Shown here piece by piece: positions 19,001 to 24,434 of a stretch of DNA of 64,000 nt (positions within the stretch are counted from its first letter, which is position 1; each line of letters starts with the position of its first letter). Origin of the DNA: Amyelois transitella (lineage: Eukaryota; Arthropoda; Insecta; Lepidoptera; Pyralidae); contig NC_083533.1 of NCBI RefSeq assembly GCF_032362555.1, forward strand, positions 253,001-317,000, given 5' to 3'. The position numbers and the translations under genes are program-made. Below the pieces are notes generated by a model, which did not search any database, was not told the origin of the DNA, and saw only the letters and a program-made list of their open reading frames with translations.

Positions 19001-20471
19001 ATGACTATCTGAGTGAAGACTCGCTGACAGAGCAGTGCTTAGCTGTTTACAGGCAGGACTGGCCGCAGGTGAGTCAATTTTTGATATTAACTTGAGTAGA
19101 GTAGAATAGATTTAGAATAGAATAGATTTATTTGGATACAAGGTATCACTTATTGACGTCACAGCACTTAAATCTTATTATAACTACTACCGCTTCCAAA
19201 GCGCATGAATAGAATGGAATAGATTTATTTTCAAAATTGGATACAAGGTATCACTTATTGACGTCACATAACTTAAATCTAATTATAACTACTACCGCTT
19301 CCAAAGGGCATGTGTAGAAGAAGCGGCAGAACAAACTACACTGCAGCATTTTCATCGGACGTCAATTTACAAATATAGATCTCTTAAATCTAAATCGTGG
19401 ACGAATGCGCATTGTCTACATTAAAAAACATGAATGAACTAATTATGTCAATGCGAATATTAACTTTCAATCAATTAATACAATATCTTATATATAAAAT
19501 TTACGTGTCACAATGTTCGTTCCCGTAATCCTCCGATACGCCTTGACCGATTCTCATGAAATTTTGTGAGCATATTGAGTAGGTCTGAGAATCGGCCGAC
19601 ATCTATTTTTCATACCCCTCAGTGATAAGGGTTGTCCAGGTTGCTAGCCAATCGCCCAATAAAAAGAATCCCAAGTTTGTAAGCCTATACAGGGTGACAT
19701 TTAAAACAACTGCATCCTTTTAAACATAGACTATACCCATGCTTCTGAGCTGTTTGAGCCTATTTTTATTTAAATTGAACGTCATCATTTTCACATTTAA
19801 AAAACCCCTCAAAAACTACGTCACACGCTTTATTTAAGACCAATACTACAAAAACAAATTAAAACTTAACATGTAAATAAATGTCTGAAAAATAAATTAT
19901 TTTTCTAGTATCAAGGTCAAGTAAAGTACAGAGTTTTCGAGATCGCTCAGCTGAATGAATTGTGTCGTTGACCTCTGAATCTTACGCGTCGCTTTTCCGC
20001 CGGCCGGGGTGATATGACGTATTTAGGATCGTGGATTTTGATACTTTTATTTTTTTTTCATACTTTCTGAAATATGAACCGATATTTGTCTTTTAACGTT
20101 TTTAAATATCCTTTAGATGAGTACACTTAACAGTTAAATTTATGCAGTTGAATTAAAAGTCACCCTGTATATAAAAGGCGACTAAGGGAGTCGCTTTTTA
20201 CGACATCCACGGGAAAGAGATGGAGTGGTCCTGTTTTCTTATTGTATCGGTGCCGGGGACCACATAAATATAAAAAATTACCTAAAATAAATAAATAAAT
20301 AAATAATTTCTCCGTCCGCAGAATATATTGGAAAGTCTATCGACATGCATGAGGTCGGTCTCCTCCCGTTGGTCTAGATGTTCCACCGGAAAGTTCACGC
20401 TGTTCCTGGACTTCTTGGCGGAGTACTGCGGCGATATGGACTACGAGCCTGCTATGGACGACGATGTGTAG
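1..20471 (+). CDS. Cdan1: codanin-1 gene (3' part, 12 exons)
   Basis: In vertebrates codanin-1 binds the histone chaperone ASF1 in the cytoplasm and pairs with the nuclease-like CDIN1; human mutations cause congenital dyserythropoietic anaemia I, and the fly homologue is discs lost. Twelve exons (3-1054, 3855-4011, 5812-5906, 7316-7419, 8214-8410, 9112-9615, 10430-10612, 13193-13406, 13983-14146, 15276-15432, 18395-19068, 20322-20471) join with every phase matching, giving 1216 codons plus stop, close to the human length of about 1227 aa. Recognisable family stretches are FYELLR in exon 1, AKFLGYLTSLPY in exon 5 and the LDLQGLLRNAQ/LPWLVHYLS block in exon 6. RRRIKPT at visible residues 67-73 resembles the ASF1-binding B-domain motif. 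The 5' end lies outside the window. Homology is from memory; splice sites are read directly. Confidence 0.9.
1215..1442 (+). repeat. repeat A, plus orientation
   Basis: Repeat A is a roughly 250-300 bp interspersed family that dominates the window. One end reads CCGTGTGGTTCCCGGCACCA. The interior holds CATGGATGTCGTAAAAGGCG and GGGCTAGCAACCTGTCACTA. The other end reads CCCCGCAAGGGATATAGACG and runs into a (TATG)n tail. A simple-repeat tail without poly-A suggests a non-autonomous element mobilised by an RTE-type LINE; that is inference. This copy's tail runs into the first exon-2 fragment. Confidence 0.75.
1442..1500 (+). pseudogene. Cdan1 exon 2 fragment copy a
   Basis: About 59 bp duplicate the exon 2 acceptor and first codons, with an internal deletion, and then jump into repeat A at a shared CTCTGTC-like sequence. 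No donor follows. Confidence 0.7.
1540..1776 (-). repeat. repeat A, minus orientation
   Basis: A near full-length inverse copy ending in CACACGGC, directly behind exon-2 fragment a. Confidence 0.7.
1835..1965 (-). repeat. RTE-like repeat B fragment
   Basis: Begins with (ACAT)n, then CACGCCTCTTTCCCGGAGG and CCACTTGCCACGATCTCTGC. Family B recurs near 2225-2300, 2475-2516, 8055-8200, 21270-21375, 22450-22590, 31632-31740, 43590-43635, 46640-46770 and 49018-49160. The (ATGT)n end fits the 3' end of an RTE-clade LINE. Confidence 0.65.
2000..2082 (+). pseudogene. Cdan1 exon 2 fragment copy b
   Basis: This copy has the acceptor-like AATCAACAG| and about 70 nt of exon 2. All five base differences visible against exon 2 are synonymous. 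It then fuses to repeat A at the CCGCTCTGTCCACCCC junction. Confidence 0.75.
2517..3836 (-). mobile_element. mariner transposon, inactivated
   Basis: A roughly 1.3-kb mariner-family element with imperfect terminal inverted repeats: CTGTCAAGAAAGTAGCGGGAA on the left matches the inverse of TTCCCGATACTTTTCTGAC on the right. Each end is next to TA in a (TATG)n tract, the expected mariner target. Exact ends are uncertain by a few bases. It lies in the codanin intron between exons 1 and 2, antisense to the gene, and its right end is about 18 bp from the exon 2 acceptor. Confidence 0.82.
2569..3641 (-). pseudogene. mariner transposase, one frameshift
   Basis: The N-terminal part (ATG at 3641) has paired helix-turn-helix DNA-binding regions, including the SHESIRTIL-type helix. 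The C-terminal part has the D,D34D catalytic triad: Asp in GDETW, Asp in HHDN and Asp in ASAD 35 residues later. The two parts lie in different frames. The break is near 3275-3285, after ARLV, and looks like loss of a single base. The rest is open to a TAA at 2569, so the copy is recent but cannot encode an intact enzyme. Confidence 0.88.
3855..4011 (+). CDS. Cdan1: Cdan1 exon 2
   Basis: The acceptor reads CCAACAG| and completes the Arg codon begun by exon 1. The product (WYQDCQSTG..., then RARLKPLM and LAALFVKQML) matches the codanin stretch that reads GRIRAMM and LFQKQLLQMC in human. The donor is CAG|GTGATT in phase 0. The acceptor lacks a normal polypyrimidine tract because a mariner ends only about 18 bp upstream. 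Two truncated copies of the 5' end of this exon lie upstream near 1442 and 2000. Confidence 0.82.
4100..4355 (+). repeat. repeat A, plus orientation
   Basis: A full-length copy with a GTATGTATG tail, 90 bp downstream of codanin exon 2. Confidence 0.7.
4356..4591 (+). mobile_element. Lep1-like Helitron fragment
   Basis: Contains the family landmarks TTATAAAGCTAAAGAGTTTG, CGCTAATCTCAGGAACTA, CATCACGCTGCAACTA and TATTCCACGCGGACG. It is truncated at the 3' end by a repeat-A start. Confidence 0.65.
4591..4735. repeat. repeat A fragments, head to head
   Basis: A short plus-orientation start (4591-4668) abuts a short inverse end (about 4677-4733); the interiors are missing. Confidence 0.6.
4745..5235. 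repeat. outer foldback element, GC-rich
   Basis: CGCTCACGATCGCACGAGCGCC near 4783 is the inverse of a stretch near 5198-5220. These form outer arms around the inner TTAA-flanked foldback. The region is rich in GCGCTGA/TCAGCGC words, which recur at 5620-5790. It looks like one hairpin element nested in another. Confidence 0.55.
4913..5144. mobile_element. foldback MITE with TTAA duplication
   Basis: Two arms of about 82 bp are near-perfect inverses around a 70-bp centre. The termini read TACACTCCGC and GCGGAGTGTA and are flanked by TTAA on both sides, the target preference of piggyBac-type transposases. No coding capacity. Confidence 0.75.
5283..5512 (+). mobile_element. non-autonomous repeat (GGCTCGCCCCGGCTTCGCAC)
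   Basis: A common arthropod repeat that starts ACTAGCGGCTCGCCCC, carries ATCAAAATCGGACCAGTAG and ends near TTATTATTAGTGTGGATTA. The CTAG-side start and lack of inverted repeats suggest a Helitron-derived fragment in reverse. Confidence 0.5.
5812..5906 (+). CDS. Cdan1: Cdan1 exon 3
   Basis: This GC-rich 95-nt exon follows a CCCGCAG| acceptor in phase 0 and ends at AA|GTACGT in phase 2. It encodes SRLSKLHVRLTRAD, an Ala/Pro/Arg-rich linker and HHFYK, which joins EFIMN of the next exon. The matching human segment reads GRLWRLQERLM, a Pro-rich linker and FFRDFI. It is too short and GC-rich to stand out as an open frame. Confidence 0.82.
6113..6588 (+). mobile_element. 477-bp TA-flanked MITE, copy 1
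   Basis: Ends are CAGGGTGACATTTAAAACAA and the inverse-type TTAAAAGTCACCCTG, with TA on each side as expected for Tc1/mariner-mobilised MITEs. No open frame. Five copies of almost equal length occur in the window. Confidence 0.82.
6664..6895 (+). repeat. repeat A, plus orientation
   Basis: The copy is truncated before its CCCCGC end and passes into a SINE tail. Confidence 0.65.
6920..7022 (+). mobile_element. SINE 3' fragment
   Basis: Carries the SINE body words AGTATCGTTGAGTTAG, CGTAACACAAGTCTCGAA and GGCTAACTCAATCTG, without the tRNA-like head. Confidence 0.65.
7027..7278 (-). repeat. repeat A, minus orientation
   Basis: A full inverse copy that ends 38 bp before codanin exon 4. Confidence 0.7.
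7316..7419 (+). CDS. Cdan1: Cdan1 exon 4
   Basis: The acceptor TTCCTCAG| completes the Lys codon from exon 3. The exon encodes EFIMNTDNESFRVHLRHTL and continues to DSTQLVEG, then ends at GGTT|GTAAGT in phase 1. The human counterpart is the DFILSASSFQFNQHLMDSL region. A minus-strand repeat-A copy ends about 40 bp upstream. Confidence 0.85.
7532..7772 (+). mobile_element. Lep1-like Helitron fragment
   Basis: Starts at CTATACTAATATTATAAAGA, keeps the CATCACGCTGCAACTATTAG interior and loses the final GCTAGT end. Confidence 0.68.
7788..8050 (+). repeat. repeat A, plus orientation
   Basis: A full-length copy with a TATGTATG tail. Confidence 0.7.
8214..8410 (+). CDS. Cdan1: Cdan1 exon 5
   Basis: The exon follows a CTCTCAG| acceptor and completes a Ser codon. 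It encodes CREYFHLVKKLSLLAKFLGY and LTSLPYSLNID, matching the strongly conserved human RLLAKFLGFVAFLPY block. It ends at TAT|GTGAGT in phase 0. RTE-like debris lies just upstream. Confidence 0.9.
8432..8682 (-). repeat. repeat A, minus orientation
   Basis: A full inverse copy starting 22 bp after codanin exon 5. Confidence 0.7.
8880..8934 (+). mobile_element. Lep1-like Helitron 3' end
   Basis: Only the terminal CCACGCGGACGAAGTCGCGG and GCACAGCTAGT remain; the CTAGT terminus is typical of the family. Confidence 0.6.
8990..9095 (+). repeat. repeat D with (ATTCT)n tail
   Basis: Contains GCTTTGGAAGCGGTAGTA, GACGTCAATAAGTGATACC and AATAAATCTATTCTATTCT. Related copies lie near 13905-13965, 19095-19370, 31850-31998, 52563-52625 and 63000-63160. 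A variant with ACTGCCGCTTCCAAGGCGTC is near 2130, 5580, 24920 and 59345. The pentamer tail suggests a LINE or SINE 3' end. Confidence 0.55.
9112..9615 (+). CDS. Cdan1: Cdan1 exon 6 (core domain)
   Basis: This is the longest internal core exon (504 nt, phase 0 at both ends). It encodes LDLQGLLRNAQ, then ITLPWLVHYLSMLDY and KYYQQIIKTIFSIY, which align with human [28 protein letters not shown] and the following YYRDIF helix. The acceptor is TTGTTACAG| and the donor CAG|GTGTGT. Confidence 0.9.
9794..10037 (-). repeat. repeat A, minus orientation
   Basis: A full inverse copy in the intron after codanin exon 6. Confidence 0.7.
10136..10400 (+). repeat. repeat A, plus orientation
   Basis: Ends in a TGTGTATGTGTG tail about 30 bp before codanin exon 7. 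Confidence 0.7.
10430..10612 (+). CDS. Cdan1: Cdan1 exon 7
   Basis: A phase-0 exon after GATTACAG|, ending ACG|GTGAGA. It encodes an EEELLKS helix followed by RRVLELVSERVTSLCVREL and an Ala/Arg-rich helix, as in the codanin C-terminal half. A 122-bp tandem array starts at its donor. Confidence 0.85.
10614..12111 (+). repeat. 122-bp tandem array at the exon 7 donor
   Basis: The word GAGAAAACCAAGTATTTTT recurs at 10685, 10790, 10924, 11045 and then every 122 bp to 12021; a related GAGAAACCAAGTATTTT sits at the exon 7 donor (10614). The first spacings are irregular (71, 105, 134, 121); later units are almost identical. In the units the donor GTGAGA is replaced by ATGAGA, so the array grew from donor-flanking DNA but lost the splice site. 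Confidence 0.85.
12398..12450. repeat. 23-bp inverted repeat hairpin
   Basis: The arms 12398-12420 and 12428-12450 (CGAATTCGCAATCATAAC...) pair with one mismatch around a 7-base loop. It lies just upstream of the exon 8 triplication. Confidence 0.7.
12549..12662 (+). pseudogene. truncated Cdan1 exon 8, copy 1
   Basis: Reads NLLQTLQSLYSTHVEQL and SAEQLVRCRIATAL like exon 8, then leaves homology and meets a stop at 12744-12746. No convincing donor follows, so it cannot replace exon 8. Confidence 0.75.
12871..12984 (+). pseudogene. truncated Cdan1 exon 8, copy 2
   Basis: The same truncation as copy 1, with small substitutions (for example Ser-Ser for Ser-Thr). The acceptor is intact and there is no donor. 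Confidence 0.75.
13193..13406 (+). CDS. Cdan1: Cdan1 exon 8 (third, intact copy)
   Basis: The acceptor CTTCCAG| lies in the third copy of a 322-bp tandem unit, and only this copy carries the whole exon and a donor. It encodes NLLQTLQSLYSTHVEQL, then SAEQLVRC and a Leu/Ala-rich helix ending LQKWINDNWNTT. It ends at ACTG|GTGAGT in phase 1. A 476-bp MITE is inserted 14 bp beyond the exon end. Confidence 0.85.
13421..13896 (-). mobile_element. 477-bp MITE, copy 2
   Basis: An inverse copy with CAGGGTGACTTTTAATTCAA on the left and GTCACCCTG on the right. It begins only 14 bp after the end of exon 8, leaving the GTGAGT donor intact. Confidence 0.82.
13983..14146 (+). CDS. Cdan1: Cdan1 exon 9
   Basis: After GATTCCAG| the exon completes an Ala codon and reads ILCKDVEAEMKTLL, then VEALLAPAVVFYAANVSPAA and INLK. 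It ends at AAG|GTAAAT in phase 0. It is GC-rich relative to its flanks, as are exons 3 and 10. Confidence 0.85.
14862..14895. repeat. 34-bp perfect palindrome
   Basis: ATCTGTCAAACTGACAT is followed directly by its exact inverse, centred on CATATG. It has no spacer, could extrude as a hairpin and is not linked to a recognised element. Confidence 0.8.
15108..15240 (-). repeat. repeat A fragment, minus
   Basis: A partial inverse copy ending at CATCCATGGG, 36 bp before codanin exon 10. Confidence 0.6.
15276..15432 (+). CDS. Cdan1: Cdan1 exon 10 (seed of 99-bp array)
   Basis: The acceptor is TTCTCCAG|. The exon encodes EQICLLLDDEPAGELPAIL, an Ala/Cys-rich helix, then RRALLRLSVELGLVV, and ends at GTGG|GTCAGT in phase 1. 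Its last 50 nt plus the donor and 49 intron nt form the first unit of a 29-copy array, so the 3' boundary is ambiguous by multiples of 99 nt. The first donor is chosen because it gives the simplest protein. Confidence 0.78.
15383..18258 (+). repeat. 99-bp x 29 array spanning a 5' splice site
   Basis: Twenty-nine complete 99-bp units (15383-18253) plus CTCGC follow one another without visible variation. Each holds the last 50 nt of codanin exon 10, the GTCAGT donor and 49 nt of intron. In the codanin frame every unit is open and encodes RRALLRLSVELGLVV, GQWTHSVTYSTWVTERC and one Ser. The first stop is TAA at 18261-18263, after the array. Long open frames in other phases and on the other strand are by-products of the repetition. 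Confidence 0.95.
18395..19068 (+). CDS. Cdan1: Cdan1 exon 11 with heptad repeats
   Basis: After ATTTGCAG| the exon completes a Val codon and reads SKKPSEITETFLNQLHNIWN. An acidic linker follows, then about ten 7-residue repeats (18607-18816) of the pattern EGxTLQN. After these come ERILCPRNIALLSASK and WESLATVLVFLLRNDYL, which look like the conserved C-terminal helices. It ends CAG|GTGAGT in phase 0. The repeats appear to be a lineage insertion in a disordered linker. Confidence 0.85.
18607..18816 (+). repeat. 21-bp coding minisatellite in exon 11
   Basis: About ten 21-bp units encode heptads EGKILVL, EGNLAQI, then EGxTLQN variants. Third positions and one or two residues vary, so it is older than the 99-bp array and stays in frame. 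Confidence 0.85.
19632..20265 (-). repeat. repeat A split by a MITE
   Basis: Repeat A runs to AGCCTATA, is interrupted by MITE copy 3 and resumes with AAAGGCGACTAAGG and GTCGCTTTTTACGACATCC. This shows that MITE family moved after this repeat-A copy was inserted. Confidence 0.7.
19690..20167 (+). mobile_element. 477-bp MITE, copy 3
   Basis: CAGGGTGACATTTAAAACAA to GTCACCCTG with TA on both sides, in the last codanin intron and nested in a repeat-A copy. Confidence 0.82.
20322..20471 (+). CDS. Cdan1: Cdan1 exon 12 (terminal)
   Basis: The last exon follows CCGTCCGCAG|. It encodes NILESLSTCMRSVSSRW, then GKFTLFLDFLAEYCGD and an acidic tail, with a TAG stop at 20469-20471. A possible AATAAA lies at 20903-20908 beyond a repeat-A copy; closer signals are not obvious. 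Confidence 0.85.
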   Translation, partial: NILESLSTCMRSVSSRWSRCSTGKFTLFLDFLAEYCGDMDYEPAMDDDV

Positions 20472-20643
20472 GCTCTGTCTACCCCGTAGGTTTTATGTGA
20501 ACAACGTGATGTATGATGAAGATTGGAGATTTTTATGTTCTGACTAAATGTATGTATTGTATATGTTATGAAATTAATGTGCGGGATTGTTGGCTCTGTC
20601 TATCCCTGTACACGTGATATTTGAAGATTGAATTGTTATAAAG

Positions 20644-20892
20644 TACCGTGTGGTTACAGGCACCGAAAGAAAAAAATAAGAGCACTCCATCTCTTTCTCA
20701 TGGATGTCGTAAAAGGTGACTAAGGGATAGGCTTACAAACTTGGGATTCTTTTTTAGGCGATGGGCTGGCAACCTGTTATTATTTGAATCTCAATTCTAT
20801 CATTAAGCCAAACAGCTGAACGTGCCTTTTAGTCTTTTCAAGACTGTTTGCTCTGTCTACCCCGCAAGGGATATAGACGTGATTATATGTAT
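20644..20892 (+). repeat. repeat A, plus orientation
   Basis: A full-length copy about 170 bp after the codanin stop; it may be within the 3' UTR. Confidence 0.7.
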
Positions 20893-20929
20893 GACTGTAA
20901 GAAATAAAATAAATGAATATTTATTACAT

Positions 20930-21165
20930 CTATACTAATATTATAAAGCTGAAGAATTTGTTTGTTTGAACGCGCTAATCTCAGGAACTACTGGTTTGAA
21001 TTGAAAAATTATTTTTGTGTTGTATTGACTATTTATCGAGGAAGGCTTTAAGCTATATAACATCACGCTGCAACTATAAGGAGCGAAGAAATAATGGAAA
21101 ATGTAATGCTTCAATGATGCCCAAAATAACTATTCCACGCGGACGAAGTCGCGGGCACAGCTATT
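20930..21165 (+). mobile_element. Lep1-like Helitron, near complete
   Basis: Runs from TCTATACTAATATTATAAAG to GCGGGCACAGCTA, with an internal deletion after ATGGAAAATG. Confidence 0.7.
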
Positions 21166-21589
21166 ATATTATATTAGTATAGATTATGAATTACCGGAGC
21201 GAGTATCTTATTTATAAATTTAAGAATAATCAAGGAGGGATATAAAATTTGTGACTTTTTAAACTGTATCGGGAGTTATGAATGTGGATGAAGCGAAGGA
21301 AGTATGCAGAGATCGTGGCGAGTGTATGTACGTAGTCTCTGCCTACCCCGTTCGGGAAAGAGGCTTAATTTTATGTAGGAATAATAATAATATGTTAGAA
21401 TAAATATGTTCGAAAATTAACTAAATATTCAAACATACATACCTTATTATTATACTTATAATTATCCAAATATAACTATTTATTTTGTAAAAATATATCG
21501 TTAATATAATACAAAAGAATGTGCAGAAGAAAAATAAAGAAAATATCAACTGATGCGATGTTGTATACAATATCAACATACATACGTGT

Positions 21590-21775
21590 CATCACGTCTA
21601 TATCCCTTACGAGGTAGACAAAGCCAGCGGTATCGAAAATACTGAAAGGCCCACTGCCTAAAAGGTGAATCCCAAGTTTACAAGCCTATCCCTTAGTCAC
21701 CTTTTACGACATCCATAGGAACGAGATGGGAGTGGTCCTATTCTTTTTTTTATTGGTGTCGGGAACCACACGGCA
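21590..21775 (-). repeat. repeat A, minus orientation
   Basis: A shortened inverse copy missing part of the interior. Confidence 0.65.
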
Positions 21776-22963
21776 CGATTGACTTAAAGTATTAACGGTA
21801 TTAACTTTTAACACTACTGTTTAAAAAGTCACTATTTTTATGAGACGAAATGTATTTTAGGCGAATTATGACAAATAAATTGAAATGTAAACACCAGAAT
21901 GATGTCTTATTGTAATTGTATTTAGTCTGGACGTTAGATGTACATATATACAGGGTGTTAAGATTTTTTTTGCAAAAATGTAGGATACCAGGATTTATAC
22001 GCGGCTTTGTTCGCGTTTAGTGGTAATTTCACGAAATTCCCAAGGGAAAAGGAGTTTACATCGCCAATAATTTATGATTAAATGTAACGAATATTTAATA
22101 AAAAGTTAAATAGCACCACTGCCAAGAACAATTATTGTCCATTTTTAAACCGACTTCAAAAAAAGAGGTTTTCAGATTGTATTCAAAGTGATTTTTTTAC
22201 AGTTGAATCCAAGGAGCACAATAAGTAAACTTAACTACAAAAAAGTCAAGAAATGACAACATCATGTGACGTTTAGGTAAAACGTCGCAGGTAATGATGA
22301 TTTAAAAATTTATAAAATAACGACAATCTTTATTAGGACTAGTTGTACAATTTTTAAGAGTCCGTGGGTTTAGCTAAAGACAAAAGATCCAGCAAGAAGC
22401 CGTCAGAGGATAGCGAGCTTACTTGGTGACGCCGCCAACAAATATTATTATACATACATACATAAAATCACGCCTCTTTCCCGGAGGGGCAGGCAGAGAC
22501 TACCTCTTTCCACTTGCCACGATCTCTGCACACTTCCTTCGCTTCATCCACATTCATAAATCTCTTCATGCAAGCTCGGCGGTTTCGGGTACTTTTATTA
22601 TTATACCAACCCATGATTAGATTGTAATATCACGATAATAACTTGAAAATAAATTATAAGCTTAACATTGTAAAACAGTCTTCTAAGTTAAATTTTTATG
22701 ACAAATGCCTTGGTATATATTAGTATACACCCTGTATATTTGACTGCCAAATGACAATGTATTTAATATTATACAAATAATAATTAATTTAAATAAAATT
22801 TTAATATAAAGAAAATGTTCGGGAGTTCGAAAAATATTTTTTTTTCCCCCCCTCTCTTTCCCCCTCTTGGGGATTTTCAAGGCAAAGGCCGCCTTAGGCC
22901 CCATAAGGTCTCATCTCAATTACCACCAGGCAGATTGAGGCACTATAATATTCAAAACACATA

Positions 22964-23440
22964 CAGGGTGACATTTAAAACAACTGCATCCTTCTAAATA
23001 TAGACTTTGCCCATGCTTCTGAGCTGTTTGAGCCTATTTTTATTTAAATTAAACGTCATCATTTTCACATTTAAAAAAACCCTCAAAAAATACGTCACAC
23101 GCTTTATTAAAGACCAATACTACAAAAAGAAATTAAAACTAAACATGTAAATAAATGTCTGAAAAATTAATTATTTTTCTGGTATCAAGATCAAGTAAAG
23201 TACAGAATTGTCGAGATCGCTGCGCTGAAAGAATTGTGTCGTTGACCTCTGAATCTTACGCATCGCTTTTCCGCCGGCCGGGTAGATATGACGTATTTAG
23301 GATCGTGGATTTTGATACTTTTATTTTTTTTATTACTTTCTGAAATATGAACCGATATTTTTCTTTTAACGTTTTTAAATATCCTTTAGATCAGTACACT
23401 TAACAGTTAAATTTATGCAGTTGAATTAAATGTCATCCTG
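22964..23440 (+). mobile_element. 477-bp MITE, copy 4
   Basis: CAGGGTGACATTTAAAACAA to a mutated GTCATCCTG end, TA on both sides. Confidence 0.8.
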
Positions 23441-23624
23441 TATATCCTACAACTGTGCCAAACAGGCCGTCATAATATAAACGAATGTTAAGACAAAAAT
23501 ATATTTTGTAATTTTTACTACATATTTAAATATATGTTAAAAAAATAATGGAAATTGTGGAAAAAAGTTACAAGTTTATTACAATTTATAGTCTATACTA
23601 TAATATTACTTATATAATAACTTA

Positions 23625-23715
23625 ATAAATAATAAATATATACGGGACAAATTACACAGAGTTAGTCTCGAAGTAAGTTCGAGACTTGTGTTACGAGATA
23701 CTAACTCAAACTGGA
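23625..23715 (-). mobile_element. SINE 3' fragment, minus
   Basis: Inverse of the SINE tail (GAAGTAAGTTCGAGACTTGT, GTTACGAGATACTAACTCAA). Confidence 0.6.
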
Positions 23716-24129
23716 CGATTATTGTAAATATAAAGTTCCTTATAATAATTTGATTAAACATATATTATTGTTACAATCTGTAAATTTGTGTTCTATACTT
23801 ACTTACTTGTGTATAGCAGTATGCTTATGACAAAAGTCCAATCCGTCAAAATATGTATGTAAAAGTGTAATATAATTAGTGTTTTTTGTTTTAATGTTGT
23901 TTTATTTACCAATTTTAAAAGTTACACCGAATATGTGCCTGCGCAGAAGTATCTAACATTTTTGTATGGCGCGAAAATATTTGAGCGCTCGAGTCTATCA
24001 GAGCGCATTATTTAAACCCGCGAACTGAATTGTCAGCCATTATGAGCGAGATGGCTGGAGAAATTTTGTTTTTTAATTTATGTTTTATGAACTTGTAATA
24101 AAGTCGTTTTTTTAATGAGTTTTCATTTG

Positions 24130-24355
24130 GTTTGATTATTTGAATCTCAACTCCATCATTAAGCCATACAGCCGAACGTGGCCGCTCAGTCTTTTCCAGG
24201 CTCTGCCTACCCCGCAAGTTCAGCTGTTTGGCTTAATGATAGAATTGAGATTTAAATAGTGATAGGTTGCTAGCCCATCGCCTAAAAAAAGAATCGCAGG
24301 TGTATAATCCTATCCCTTAGTAGCCTTTTACGAAATCCATGGGAAAAAGATGGAC
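24130..24355. repeat. repeat A fragments, tail to tail
   Basis: A plus-orientation end (about 24130-24215) abuts an inverse partial copy ending near CCATGGGAAAAAGATGG. Confidence 0.55.
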
Positions 24356-24425
24356 GTTTTTGTCGCCGGTGCCGATCACTATAAGCATATTTTTATAAAT
24401 CACTTATGTATTATTCTAATATATT

Positions 24426-24434
24426 CTTATTTAT
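24426..24434 (-). terminator. poly(A) signal of unrecognised gene
   Basis: On the minus strand this reads TTAATAAATAA, about 55 bp after the TGA. Confidence 0.5.

Larger units (their letters stand above)
20472..24426. other. intergenic repeats between Cdan1 and next gene
   Basis: No coding exon is seen on either strand. It holds repeat A, a Lep1-like Helitron, RTE-like fragments, one 477-bp MITE, a SINE tail, TTTTAAACCGACTTCAAAA-type debris and an LTR-like patch near 23870-24125. Confidence 0.6.
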
